From Actinomycetospora sp. NBRC 106375 (GTDB lineage: Bacteria > Actinomycetota > Actinomycetes > Mycobacteriales > Pseudonocardiaceae), in NCBI RefSeq assembly GCF_030269665.1, contig NZ_BSTS01000007.1, forward strand, positions 1 to 64,000: 64,000 nt of DNA, given 5' to 3'. Under the pieces are notes generated by a model. That model saw only the letters and a list, made by a program, of their open reading frames with translations, was not told the DNA's origin and did no database searches. Of the stretch, positions 42,958 through 51,587 are shown in pieces (within the stretch, counting starts at the first letter, position 1; each line of letters begins with the position of its first letter). Both the position numbers and the translations under genes were made by a program.

Positions 42958-43937
42958 GACGCTCCTCTCTCGGGAGCAGGGGGGGTGGACAGGGAGGACA
43001 CGGCGTCGCTGCTCGTGGGGGGTGGTCCGGCGCGGGCGGCGGTGTGCCCGGCGGAGGTGGTGACGCCTGCCCCCAGGGCGCGCGAGAGGTCGGAGGACGC
43101 GCGCAGCACCGCGGCGCGGACCTCGTCGAGGACCGGGTCGACGCGGGACTCGGGGCCGCTCACCCCGAGCGCCGCGACCACGGTGCCGCTGCTGTCGCGC
43201 ACGGGGGCCCCGAGGGAGAGCAGACCGCGGTCGGTCTCGTGGCGCGCGAGCGACCAGCCGCGGCGGCGTTCGTCGGAGACGCGCGCGACCAGCTCGTCGA
43301 GGGACCGGGGCGCCGCAGGGCCGGCGGGTCCGAGACCCTCCGGCACGATGATGCGCGCGATCGCCGCGGTGTCGAGGTCGAACAGGAGCGCACGACCGGT
43401 GGCGGTGCACGACAACGGCACCGTGCGCCCCACCCACCCCGCCGCGCGCAGCTCGCTGTCCGGCGCGGCCGTGCTGATCGTCATGACGCTGCCGCCGCTG
43501 CGGATGCCGACGTCGACCCGCTCGCCGAGCAGCGCGGCCTCGCGGGCGACGGCGGCGTCGGCCTCGTCCCGCAGGCGGCGGTCGACCGCCGTGGCGCCGA
43601 TCGCGAACAGCCGGGTGCCGATGCGGTAGCGCAGGGAGCCCGGCTCGCGGTCGACGTACCCGGCGTCGGCCAGCAGCTTCAGCAGGCGCGAGACCTGGGA
43701 CTTGTCACGCCCCAGCTGACGGGCGATCTCGACGACGCCCAGGGCGGACGGGCCGCCCGGTGTGCCCAGGAGGTCGAGGACGTCGAGCGCGCGGTGGACC
43801 GGGCCACCGGCCTCGTCGCGCGGACGGCGGCCGCGGGGCGCCGGGGCGGCGGCGGACGGCTCGGTGGCCGCGATCGCGGCCGCCGGGGTGCGCTGGGGCG
43901 GTGCGTCCGAGCCTCCGGTGCGTGCACGAGGACTCAC
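42954..43937 (-). CDS. IclR-family regulator leading the osmoprotectant operon
   Basis: 327 residues. A ~45-residue Ala/Pro-rich head precedes the winged helix (VHRALDVLDLLG, VVEIARQLGRDKSQVSRLLKLLADAGYVDR in part: IARQLGRDKSQVSRLLKLLA). The effector domain includes VPLSCTATGRALLFDLD and GLLSLGAPVRDSSG. GTG 43937 has GGAGGG upstream. As the first gene, coupled to the permease, it probably autoregulates the transporter in response to a carbon or solute signal. An IclR gene heading an OpuC operon is an uncommon choice. Confidence 0.9.
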   Translation of the reverse strand: MSPRARTGGSDAPPQRTPAAAIAATEPSAAAPAPRGRRPRDEAGGPVHRALDVLDLLGTPGGPSALGVVEIARQLGRDKSQVSRLLKLLADAGYVDREPGSLRYRIGTRLFAIGATAVDRRLRDEADAAVAREAALLGERVDVGIRSGGSVMTISTAAPDSELRAAGWVGRTVPLSCTATGRALLFDLDTAAIARIIVPEGLGPAGPAAPRSLDELVARVSDERRRGWSLARHETDRGLLSLGAPVRDSSGTVVAALGVSGPESRVDPVLDEVRAAVLRASSDLSRALGAGVTTSAGHTAARAGPPPTSSDAVSSLSTPPAPERGAS

Positions 43938-44310
43938 GGACCGCCCTCCCCTCCGCGCCTCTGCCGACCCCGGGGCGGCCTGCCGGAGCGGGGCGTCTGG
44001 GGCAACGGCCGTTGTCCCTGCGACAACGGCTGCGGGGACAGTAGGCGGCGGAGCGGGGCGTTGTCACCCCGTTGGTCCGACATTCGAGGGACGTTTACCC
44101 GGACCACCGGCCGCACTCGGTAGTAGGCCGTGCCCGCTCAGGACGTCCACAACCGAATTCGAGCAGCTCCAGGTCATGGCAGTGACGCGCACCACGTCCG
44201 AAGGCGCGTGACATTCACGGTGGGTGACGTGACGGCCGTATTAGGATCGTGATGTGGACATCAGGGCCACGTCGCCCGTTCGGGCCAACCGGCGCGGGCG
44301 TCCGGCGGGC
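43938..44310. promoter_or_regulatory. Upstream region of the IclR-led operon with palindrome
   Basis: A 373-base gap without a gene. It contains CAACGGCCGTTG (44003-44014), a perfect 12-bp palindrome within a longer GGG...CCC dyad, and the half-site ACAACGG repeated at 44023-44029. This is the most likely IclR operator. Nothing else was recognised up to the stop of the gene at 44311. Confidence 0.5.
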
Positions 44311-45069
44311 TCAGGAGGGTGCCGCCGGGTTCCTCGGCCCGAGCGCGGCGCGTGACGGCTCGCCGACGCCCCACAGGGCCAGCAGCCGGGTCTCGACGCG
44401 GTCGAGCTCGCCGGAGACCGCGAGGTGCGCGCTGCGCCGCCGGCTCGAGGGCATCTGCTCGGCCGCGCGCACCGCGGACTCCATGTCGGCGAGGCGCTGC
44501 TCGGCGTCGTCGACGAACGACTTGATCTCGGTCGCCCGCGCCTCCTGGCCGCTGCCGTAGCGGGTGCGCAGGTCGTTCGCCGAGGTCGTGAGGTTGTGGA
44601 TGCGGGCGTAGAGGGCGGCCCCGCGCCCGGTGAAGTCGGCGAGCTCGTCGGGCGCGACGCCGAGCTGGCGTGCCCGGTGGGAGTCCCAGCGGTCCCGCGC
44701 CACGCCGACCGCCTGGTAGACGATCGGGGCGACGACGGGCACGACGATCCGGGCGATCCCGATGTAGCGCTTGATCTTCGCGCCGGTCAGCGGGTCCGCG
44801 GCCGTGCCCTCGAGGTCGGTGCTCTCGTCCTTCGCGGCCTTCTCCTCGGCCTTGCGGCGCTTCTTCGCGGCCTTGAGGCCCTTCTTGTCCCCGAGGATCG
44901 AGGCCTCCTGGGTCTCGGCGAGCAGGCGCTCCGCACGGGCGGCCCGTCCGCGCTCCTTCTGGGCGGCGACGGCGAGGTCGGCGGCCTTCGGGCTCACGAC
45001 GAACACGTCGTCGGCCACCTCGAGCTCGTCCGCGGCCGTCGCGGTCCGCCCGCGCCGCAGCAGTCCCAT
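44311..45069 (-). CDS. DUF6474-like coiled-coil protein
   Basis: 252 residues. ATG 45069 has GGGAGGG 4 bases upstream and begins MGLLRRGR. A charged helical part (AAQKERGRAARAERLLAETQ, then KKRRKAEEKAAKDES) is followed by a moderately hydrophobic segment (YIGIARIVVPVVAPIVYQAV) and a C-terminal coiled coil. It resembles actinobacterial DUF6474 proteins of unknown function, but this match is from memory and moderate. A TAGGGT -10 box lies at 45124-45119 on the minus strand. Confidence 0.6.
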   Translation of the reverse strand: MGLLRRGRTATAADELEVADDVFVVSPKAADLAVAAQKERGRAARAERLLAETQEASILGDKKGLKAAKKRRKAEEKAAKDESTDLEGTAADPLTGAKIKRYIGIARIVVPVVAPIVYQAVGVARDRWDSHRARQLGVAPDELADFTGRGAALYARIHNLTTSANDLRTRYGSGQEARATEIKSFVDDAEQRLADMESAVRAAEQMPSSRRRSAHLAVSGELDRVETRLLALWGVGEPSRAALGPRNPAAPS

Positions 45070-45314
45070 GGACCCTCCCGATCCTCGTGCCCGCGTCGCG
45101 CGCGGGGCGAACGCCCGCACCCTAGTGGCGGGCGCCGCCGTGTGTCGGGCCGCGGACCGGTCCGGCGCGTCGGTGCGCTGGGCCTCCGCCGCCCCGTCGG
45201 CCGCCGAGTGCCCTCCTCGCCCGGGCGCCACACCCCGCCCGACGGTGATCACGGAGGGGGGCGGGGTGGACGTCCTCGATCGGGCGTGTCGGGGTGGCGT
45301 GGGAAGCTCGGACC

Positions 45315-47099
45315 ATGAGCACGACGACCGAGCGCGAGGCCGACGACGGGTGCGTCCCCGCCTCGTCCGCCGTGCCGCGCCCGGTCCTGCTCGACGCCGC
45401 GGCCACCACGCGGTGCCGGCGCCGGGTCCACCTCGAGCACGTCCCGCCCGAGGACCTCCCGCCGGGCAGCGTGCCGACCGACGAGGACGCCGACCCCGGA
45501 GTCGCGATGCGCCGCGCCGACGCCGCGGCCCACCGGGCGACGCTCGCCGCGCGGTGGGCCGAGCTCCTCGGGTCGCGCTGGGTGTCGGTGCCGCCGACGT
45601 CCGGCTCGCGGGCGCGGGCGGCCGCGACGCGCGAGGTGCTCGCGGATCCGGACCTGCGGGCCGACCTCGTCGGTGCGGCCGAGCTGCCCGCGGCCGAGGG
45701 CCGTCGCGGCGGCGCGGAGGCGCTCGTCCGGGCCGGGCCCGGCGACCCGGCGTCGGGGTGGTGGCCCCTCATCGTGGTGCGCCACCGCGTCACCGATCCC
45801 GGCGAGGGCGCGCTGACCTCCCCGCTCGCGCAGCCCCACCCCGCGGCGGCGCGGCCCGACGAGTCGCGCCGGGTCCGCACCGTCACGCGCGACGTCCTGC
45901 GGCTGGCCCACCTGCACCGCATGCTGCGCGCTGCCGGGCTGGCGCCCCCGGAGCGCCCGGGCGAGCCGGTGTGGGGCGGGGTGGTCGGCCTCGACGCCGA
46001 CGTCGTGGTGTGGATCGACCTGGCCGCCTCCGGGGGGTCGGGCGGGCGCAGCGCCCTCGAGACCTACGACCGCCGCCATGCCGACCGCCTCGCCGTCGCG
46101 GAGGCGGCCCGGCGCCGGGCGCCGGCGCTCGCGGAGCCGTCCCGGATCACCGAGTGCCGCCGGTGCCCGTGGTGGCCGACGTGCGAGGCCGCCCTGCGCG
46201 GCACCGACGACGTCAGCCTCGTCGTCCGGGGTGATGCGGCGCTGCAGCTGCGGGGCCGCGGCATCACGACGGTGCGCGAGCTCGCGGCGCTCGACCCGGC
46301 GGTCGGGCTGCCCGGGCCCCCCGCCGACGACCCCGAGGCCGCGGACGCGTCGGCCGCTCCCGAGGGCCCGGACCTGGTCGAGGCGGTGGCGCTGGCTCGG
46401 GCCTGGCGCGGTGACGTGCCGCTGGTCCGCCGGGTCGCACGTCCCACGGTGGCGCGGGGCGACGTCGAGCTGGACGTCGACATGGAGAGCCTCGGCGAGG
46501 ACGGCGCCTACCTGTGGGGCGTCCTGCTCACCGGGGCCGACATCGGCCTCGAGCACGGCTACCGCGCCTTCGCGACGTGGGACCCGCTGCCCACCCGCGA
46601 CGAGGGCCGCTCGTTCGGCGAGTTCTGGACGTGGCTCTCCGACGTCCGCGCCCGGTGCGCCGAGCGCGGGCTCGTGCTGCGCGCCTACTGCTACAACGAG
46701 CAGGCCGAGAACCGCTGGTTGCGCGCCTCCGCCGAGCGGTTCGCGGGGATGCCGGGCGTGCCGCCGGCGGCGGAGGTGGAGGAGTTCATCGCCTCCGACG
46801 TCTGGATCGACCTCTTCCCCGTGGTCAGCGAGGCGTTCCTCTGCCCGCACGGCAAGGGCCTCAAGCGGGTCGCGCCGTCGGCGGGCTTCGCCTGGCACGA
46901 CCCCGAGGCGGGCGGCGAGAACTCCATGCGCTGGTACCGCGACGCGGTCGGGCTCGACGGCGGCGAGGCGGACCCGGCGCAGCGCGAGCGGCTGCTCGTC
47001 TACAACGCCGACGACGTGCGGGCCACGTGGACGCTGCGCACCTGGCTGACGTCGGACCGCGTCCTCGAGGTGCCGCACCTCGCGGACCTCACGGCCTGA
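45315..47099 (+). CDS. TM0106-family RecB-like nuclease
   Basis: 594 residues. The N-terminal PD-(D/E)xK part begins LLDAAATTRCRRRVHLEHV, and an iron-sulfur-like Cys cluster CRRCPWWPTC follows near residue 280, as in RecB/Cas4-related nucleases. A helix-hairpin-helix (RGRGITTVRELAALDP) and a C-terminal RNase H-like DEDD nuclease (LDVDMESL, YNEQAENRWLR, YNADDVRATWTL) complete it. Such proteins probably process DNA ends in repair, though no clear role is established. ATG 45315 may be leaderless (GAAGCT at 45303-45308). No CRISPR genes are nearby. Confidence 0.85.
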   Translation: MSTTTEREADDGCVPASSAVPRPVLLDAAATTRCRRRVHLEHVPPEDLPPGSVPTDEDADPGVAMRRADAAAHRATLAARWAELLGSRWVSVPPTSGSRARAAATREVLADPDLRADLVGAAELPAAEGRRGGAEALVRAGPGDPASGWWPLIVVRHRVTDPGEGALTSPLAQPHPAAARPDESRRVRTVTRDVLRLAHLHRMLRAAGLAPPERPGEPVWGGVVGLDADVVVWIDLAASGGSGGRSALETYDRRHADRLAVAEAARRRAPALAEPSRITECRRCPWWPTCEAALRGTDDVSLVVRGDAALQLRGRGITTVRELAALDPAVGLPGPPADDPEAADASAAPEGPDLVEAVALARAWRGDVPLVRRVARPTVARGDVELDVDMESLGEDGAYLWGVLLTGADIGLEHGYRAFATWDPLPTRDEGRSFGEFWTWLSDVRARCAERGLVLRAYCYNEQAENRWLRASAERFAGMPGVPPAAEVEEFIASDVWIDLFPVVSEAFLCPHGKGLKRVAPSAGFAWHDPEAGGENSMRWYRDAVGLDGGEADPAQRERLLVYNADDVRATWTLRTWLTSDRVLEVPHLADLTA

Positions 47100-47112
47100 C
47101 CGGCGGCGGTGG

Positions 47113-47871
47113 CTACCGGGGCTGCATGCGCAGGCCGCCGTCGAAGCGGATGACCTCGCCGTTGAGGTAGTCGTGCTCGATGATCTGGGCGACGAGCTGC
47201 GCGTACTCGTCCGGGCGCCCGAGACGCTTGGGGAACGGGATGCCCTCGGCCAGCTGCTCGCGGAAGGACTCCTCGACCCCGGCGAGCATCGGGGTGTCGA
47301 TGATGCCCGGGGCGATGGTCATGACGCGGATGCCGTACTGGGCGAGGTCGCGCGCGGCGGGCACCGTCATCCCGACGACGCCGCCCTTCGAGGCCGAGTA
47401 GGCGATCTGGCCGATCTGGCCCTCGAAGGCCGCGACCGAGGCGGTGTTCACCACGACGCCGCGCGCGCCGTCGGCGAGCGGCTCGGTCGCCGCGACGGCC
47501 TCGGACGCGAGCCGCATGACGTTGAAGGTGCCGATGAGGTTGACCCCGATGACCTGGTTGAACACGCCGAGGTCGTGGGGGCCCTTCTTCGACAGGACCC
47601 GGCCGGCGGTGCCGATGCCCGCGCAGTTGACCACCACGCGCAGGGGCAGACCGGTCGACGTCGCGGCCTCGACGGCCGCGGCGACCTGGTCGCCGTCGGT
47701 GACGTCGGCGCCGACGTACTCGACGTTCTTGAGCTCCTCGGCACCGTCGACGGCCTTCGGGAGGTCGATGGCGATCACCCGGGCGCCGTCGTCGGCGAGC
47801 CGGCGGACGGTGGCGCCGCCGAGGCCGGAGGCCCCGCCGGTGACGATCGCGGCGACGTCGGTGGTGTCCAT
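47113..47871 (-). CDS. SDR-family 3-hydroxyacyl-CoA dehydrogenase-like protein
   Basis: 252 residues of classical SDR: TGGASGLGGATVRRL cofactor loop, NCAGIG, catalytic Ser in NTASVAAFEGQIGQ, and YSASKGG for Tyr/Lys. The segment KKGPHDLGVFNQVIGVNLIG is typical of type II 3-hydroxyacyl-CoA (HSD17B10-like) dehydrogenases of fatty-acid or isoleucine breakdown. No beta-oxidation genes are adjacent. It stops 13 bases from the convergent nuclease stop. Confidence 0.88.
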   Translation of the reverse strand: MDTTDVAAIVTGGASGLGGATVRRLADDGARVIAIDLPKAVDGAEELKNVEYVGADVTDGDQVAAAVEAATSTGLPLRVVVNCAGIGTAGRVLSKKGPHDLGVFNQVIGVNLIGTFNVMRLASEAVAATEPLADGARGVVVNTASVAAFEGQIGQIAYSASKGGVVGMTVPAARDLAQYGIRVMTIAPGIIDTPMLAGVEESFREQLAEGIPFPKRLGRPDEYAQLVAQIIEHDYLNGEVIRFDGGLRMQPR

Positions 47872-47989
47872 GTCTCTGAGAGGCTCCTCTGCGGCACGGG
47901 GATGGGAGAGCCTCGCGGAGGCTAACGCCGACCTCGTGGCGTCTGCCGTCAGCCCTGACCGTTTGTGCTCAGGGCCACCGGGCGGGCCC

Positions 47990-49261
47990 TCACCGTCGTG
48001 TGATGCCCAGCTGGAGGTCGTCCAGGTACTGCGAGGCGAAGCCGGCCTCGGAGTAGGCGAGGTAGAAGTCCCACATGCGCACGAAGGTCTCGTCGAACCC
48101 GAGGGCGCGGACCTCGGCCTCGTGGGAGAGGAAGGTGTCCCGCCACCGCCGCAGGGTCTCGGCGTAGTCGAGGCCGATCGAGCGGCGGTCGACGACCTCG
48201 AGGGTCGTGTGGCGCGCGAGCGTCTGGTCGATCGCCTCGAGGCTCGGGATGAGACCCCCCGGGAAGATGTACTTGTGGATCCAGGTGTACGACGACTTCG
48301 TCGCCTGGAGCCGATGGTGCGGCATCGTGATCGACTGCAGCCCGAACCGTCCCCCCGGGGCCAGCAGGCGGTCGACGGTGCGGAAGTACTCGGGCCAGAA
48401 GCGCTCGCCGACCGCCTCGATCATCTCGATGCTGATCACGGCGTCGTACTCGCCGGCCGCCTCGCGGTAGTCCCGCACGTCGATCGTGATCCGGTCCGAG
48501 ACGCCGGCGCGCTCGGCGCGGGCCCGGGCCAGCTCGGCCTGCTCCACCGAGAGGGTCAGCGTCGTGACGCGGGCCCCGCGGCGCGCGGCGCGGATGGCCG
48601 CCTCGCCCCAGCCCGTGCCGATCTCGAGGACGTGCTGGCCGGAGCGCACGCCGGCGAGGTCGAGGATGCCGTCGATCTTCCGGTGCTGGGCGTCCACCAG
48701 CGGCTCGCCCGGCCGGGCCGGGTCGAACCAGGCCGCGGAGTACATCATCGACTCGTCGAGGAAGAGGCCGAACAGGTCGTTCGACAGGTCGTAGTGGCGG
48801 TGCACGTTCTCCTGCGACGCCGCGGTGTCGGCGGCCACCTCCTCGCGGGGCTGGCCGCGGTCGTAGAGGCGGCGCAGGTTGCGCAGCGGGCGCGGGACGA
48901 GCACCTCGACGTGGTCGGTGAGGGTCCGCAGGACGCCCACGAGGTCGTCGGAGTCCCAGTCGCCGACCATCCAGCCCTCGCCGAAGCCGATCAGGCCGTG
49001 GCGTCCCAGCCGGGTGAAGAAGGCGTCGGGCCGGATGAGGCGCAGCTCCGGGCCCGCGGGGTCGCCGTCGACCGTCCCGTCGGGCCACACCAGGTGCAGC
49101 GGGAGGCGCCGGACCGCGGCGCGGACCAGGCCGCGGGCCACCGTCATCCGCAGGCGGTTCTCCCCGGGGTCCTGCAGGCCCGGCCAGACGCCCTCCGCCG
49201 GGCGCGGCACGGCCCGGCGGGTCGCCGCGGAGGCGGAGGTGGTGCGGGAGCTCGGTGCCAC
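47990..49261 (-). CDS. Cyclopropane-fatty-acyl-phospholipid synthase family methyltransferase
   Basis: 423 residues. It uses S-adenosylmethionine to methylate or cyclopropanate an unsaturated acyl chain in a membrane phospholipid. An N-terminal lipid-binding part is followed by VHRHYDLSNDLFGLFLDESM (family start), VLEIGTGWGEAAI (SAM site), ISIEMIEAVGERFWPEYF and YIFPGGLIPS. GTG 49261 is chosen because GAGAGGA lies 8 bases upstream; the frame runs to 49345. A ~45-residue Arg/Pro-rich head is longer than usual. It is divergent from the SHOCT/TQxV gene. Confidence 0.9.
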   Translation of the reverse strand: MAPSSRTTSASAATRRAVPRPAEGVWPGLQDPGENRLRMTVARGLVRAAVRRLPLHLVWPDGTVDGDPAGPELRLIRPDAFFTRLGRHGLIGFGEGWMVGDWDSDDLVGVLRTLTDHVEVLVPRPLRNLRRLYDRGQPREEVAADTAASQENVHRHYDLSNDLFGLFLDESMMYSAAWFDPARPGEPLVDAQHRKIDGILDLAGVRSGQHVLEIGTGWGEAAIRAARRGARVTTLTLSVEQAELARARAERAGVSDRITIDVRDYREAAGEYDAVISIEMIEAVGERFWPEYFRTVDRLLAPGGRFGLQSITMPHHRLQATKSSYTWIHKYIFPGGLIPSLEAIDQTLARHTTLEVVDRRSIGLDYAETLRRWRDTFLSHEAEVRALGFDETFVRMWDFYLAYSEAGFASQYLDDLQLGITRR

Positions 49262-49451
49262 GGGTGTCGTCCTCTCGTCCGCGGCCGTACGTCTCGACCG
49301 CTCGGGCGTCCTGCTCGATCGGTCGCGCACGACCATCGCCGCCACCTTCGTGATCGGACGCCCGGGTGTTCACCGGATTTCACGGAGATCAGCGGACGGC
49401 ACTCGGTGGGCGGTCGACGGCGATGATCACTCACCGAGCGTCTCCGTGCGT

Positions 49452-49457
49452 TACCGT
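49452..49457 (+). promoter_or_regulatory. -10 box upstream of the SHOCT/TQxV gene
   Basis: TACCGT occurs about 65 bases before ATG 49522, in an AT-richer spot of the divergent gap. It matches the recurrent TACCGT hexamer seen at other starts in the window. Confidence 0.4.
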
Positions 49458-49521
49458 GCGAATTCTGCCCAGGTCGGACGGGATCCGTCCGGTGTCGGCG
49501 AGGGCCGCGGAGGAAGGTGTC

Positions 49522-51552
49522 ATGGGCGTCCCCGAGCAGCTGCGCCGGCTCGACGAGGACCTGGCCACCGGGCGTGTCGACGCCGAGTCCTACCGCCGGC
49601 GCCGCGACGAGATCCTCGCCACGCGCCTGCCGCCGCCCCCGCCGCCGCCCCGGGACGACCTCGACGACAGCGAGCTCGACGCCGCCGAGCGCGAGCTGGG
49701 TTTCGACAGCGGGTTCGGGACCGGCTTCGGGACGGGGTCCGACGGTCCGTCCGGCCTCGCGCCGTCGACGGGCCGCGCGTCGCCGTCCGTGCCCCGGGAC
49801 CCGGGCCACCCCCGCCCGCCCGCCGGTCCGGTCCCGCCGGGCGCCGGCCCCCCGCCCGGAGGCGCGCGACCGCCGGGACCTCCGCGCGGTGCACCGGCCG
49901 GCCCGCACGCCGCGCCGGGCCCACCGCGCCGGCCGGGATCGCCGGGCGGCCCGCCGGCGGCTCCGTCCCGACCGGGGGCGCCGCCGCCTCCTGGTCCGCC
50001 CGGTCCTCCGCGGGGTGGTGCCGCCGCGCGGTCCGGAACACCCCGTGCGCCGGAGCCGGGGCCCGTCATCGGCGGTACCGGCCCGGTCGACACCAGCGTG
50101 CTGCGTGCCCCTGACCGGCGGTCCGGGGGCGGCTCCGCCGGCCGAGCGCCCGGCCGGGATGTCGGGGAGGCGACCGATCCGGGGGAGCGCCCGGACCGGC
50201 CCGCGCCCCCGGTCGACGACCCCACGTCCGCGGCCGCGGGCGCGTCGGCCGGGAGCCCGTCCACGTCGCGGGGAGCGAAGCCGCACGAGCAGCGGGGTGG
50301 TCTCCCGACTCGCGACCCCGCCGGTGACGACCCGGGCCCGGCGACCTCGGACGCCGTCGACGGGCCGACCTCGGTGGACGATGCGGCGGGCGAGGAGTCC
50401 GACGCCGCGGCCGGCACGCCGTCCTCGGGAGCCGGTGACCGCCCGCCGCCCGCGACGGCGGACGACGCCGCGGCCGGGCGCCCACCCGAGGCGCCGGGCG
50501 CAGGCGGCGCCCCCCACGACCCGCCCGCGCCGGGGAGCGCGGCCCGGACCGGCGCCTCCGGGTCGGGCGAGGTCGCGGCCGGCGATCTCGGCATCGCCGC
50601 GAGCCTGGCCGGGACCGCGAGCCCGGTCGGCGCCGACGCCGCGAGCGCCGGCGGGGGAGCGTCCGGCGCGGATGAGATCGCCGGGACGACGTCCGCGGCA
50701 CCCGCGAGCCCCGCGACGGACGCCGCCACCCGCGACACCGCCACCGGCACCGCGGACCGCGACTCCGACTCCGACTCCGGCGCCACCTTCGGCACCGGCA
50801 CGGCGCCGGCGACACCTCCCGCGGCGCGTCCCGACCCCACGGACGACGAGCCCGAGGACGACCCCGAGGACGAGCCCGAGGACGAGCCCGAGGCCGCGTC
50901 CGACCTCGCGCCCGGCGACGATCCCGGGACGGTGCAGCCCCGCGGCATCCCGGTGCCGGCGCCGGTGGCCGACGCGCCGCCGCTGCCCGGGTCCGGCGCC
51001 GCGGCGCCCGCCCTGCGCCCGCCGCCACCGCCGGCCGAGGACGAGGCCGTGCAGACCGACGAGCGGCCGCTGCCCGCCGACCCCTTCCCGCCGCCGTTCC
51101 GCTGGTCGGCGGCGGACGCCGGCGGCGAGGGCGCGCCGTCGCCGGACACGACGCAGGTGGTCCGGGACGCGGCCGGTCCGGCCGCCGACCGGACGCAGGT
51201 CGTGCCCGGTGGCACGGCGGGCGGTGAGGAGACCCAGGTCGTGCCGCGGCGCGCGGTACCGGCCCGCGGAGCGTGGTCACCGGGTCCGGCGCGCCCGCCC
51301 GTGCCACCGCCCCCGGAGCGCACCCAGTTCGTGCCCGGGTCGGTGCCGGCCCGCGCCGCCGGGGGCGGGGTGGCCCGGCCGGAGGAGACCGCGCCGCCCT
51401 GGGTGCACGCCGCCGCCGCACGGTCCGAGGGCCTGCAGGGCCGGGAGCTCTTCGCGCGCGGACCCGGGCCGCGGGCCGGCGCGATCCTCGGCACGGCCGC
51501 GGTCCTGCTGCTGGTGGCGATCGTGCTTGTCGCCTCGATCGCCCTCGCCTGA
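49522..51552 (+). CDS. Long disordered SHOCT/TM protein with repeated TQxV motifs
   Basis: 676 residues. The N-terminus (EQLRRLDEDLATGRVDAESY) is SHOCT-like. Most of the protein (about 45-620) is low complexity Pro/Gly/Ala/Asp. Four T-Q-[VF]-V motifs stand out at Thr544, Thr558, Thr571 and Thr601, each near basic or acidic residues, and a single TM helix (about 655-675) ends the protein. The TQ-V context resembles phosphothreonine sites read by FHA domains, so it may be a kinase substrate. ATG 49522 has GAGGAAGG upstream. No family with known function is recognised. Confidence 0.7.
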   Translation: MGVPEQLRRLDEDLATGRVDAESYRRRRDEILATRLPPPPPPPRDDLDDSELDAAERELGFDSGFGTGFGTGSDGPSGLAPSTGRASPSVPRDPGHPRPPAGPVPPGAGPPPGGARPPGPPRGAPAGPHAAPGPPRRPGSPGGPPAAPSRPGAPPPPGPPGPPRGGAAARSGTPRAPEPGPVIGGTGPVDTSVLRAPDRRSGGGSAGRAPGRDVGEATDPGERPDRPAPPVDDPTSAAAGASAGSPSTSRGAKPHEQRGGLPTRDPAGDDPGPATSDAVDGPTSVDDAAGEESDAAAGTPSSGAGDRPPPATADDAAAGRPPEAPGAGGAPHDPPAPGSAARTGASGSGEVAAGDLGIAASLAGTASPVGADAASAGGGASGADEIAGTTSAAPASPATDAATRDTATGTADRDSDSDSGATFGTGTAPATPPAARPDPTDDEPEDDPEDEPEDEPEAASDLAPGDDPGTVQPRGIPVPAPVADAPPLPGSGAAAPALRPPPPPAEDEAVQTDERPLPADPFPPPFRWSAADAGGEGAPSPDTTQVVRDAAGPAADRTQVVPGGTAGGEETQVVPRRAVPARGAWSPGPARPPVPPPPERTQFVPGSVPARAAGGGVARPEETAPPWVHAAAARSEGLQGRELFARGPGPRAGAILGTAAVLLLVAIVLVASIALA

Positions 51553-51574
51553 CCGGCCCTCGCGGGGCGCTCAC

Positions 51575-51580
51575 TAGGCT
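51575..51580 (+). promoter_or_regulatory. -10 box of PIG-L deacetylase gene (leaderless)
   Basis: TAGGCT ends 7 bases before GTG 51588, with no Shine-Dalgarno. Confidence 0.55.
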
Positions 51581-51587
51581 CGACCCC

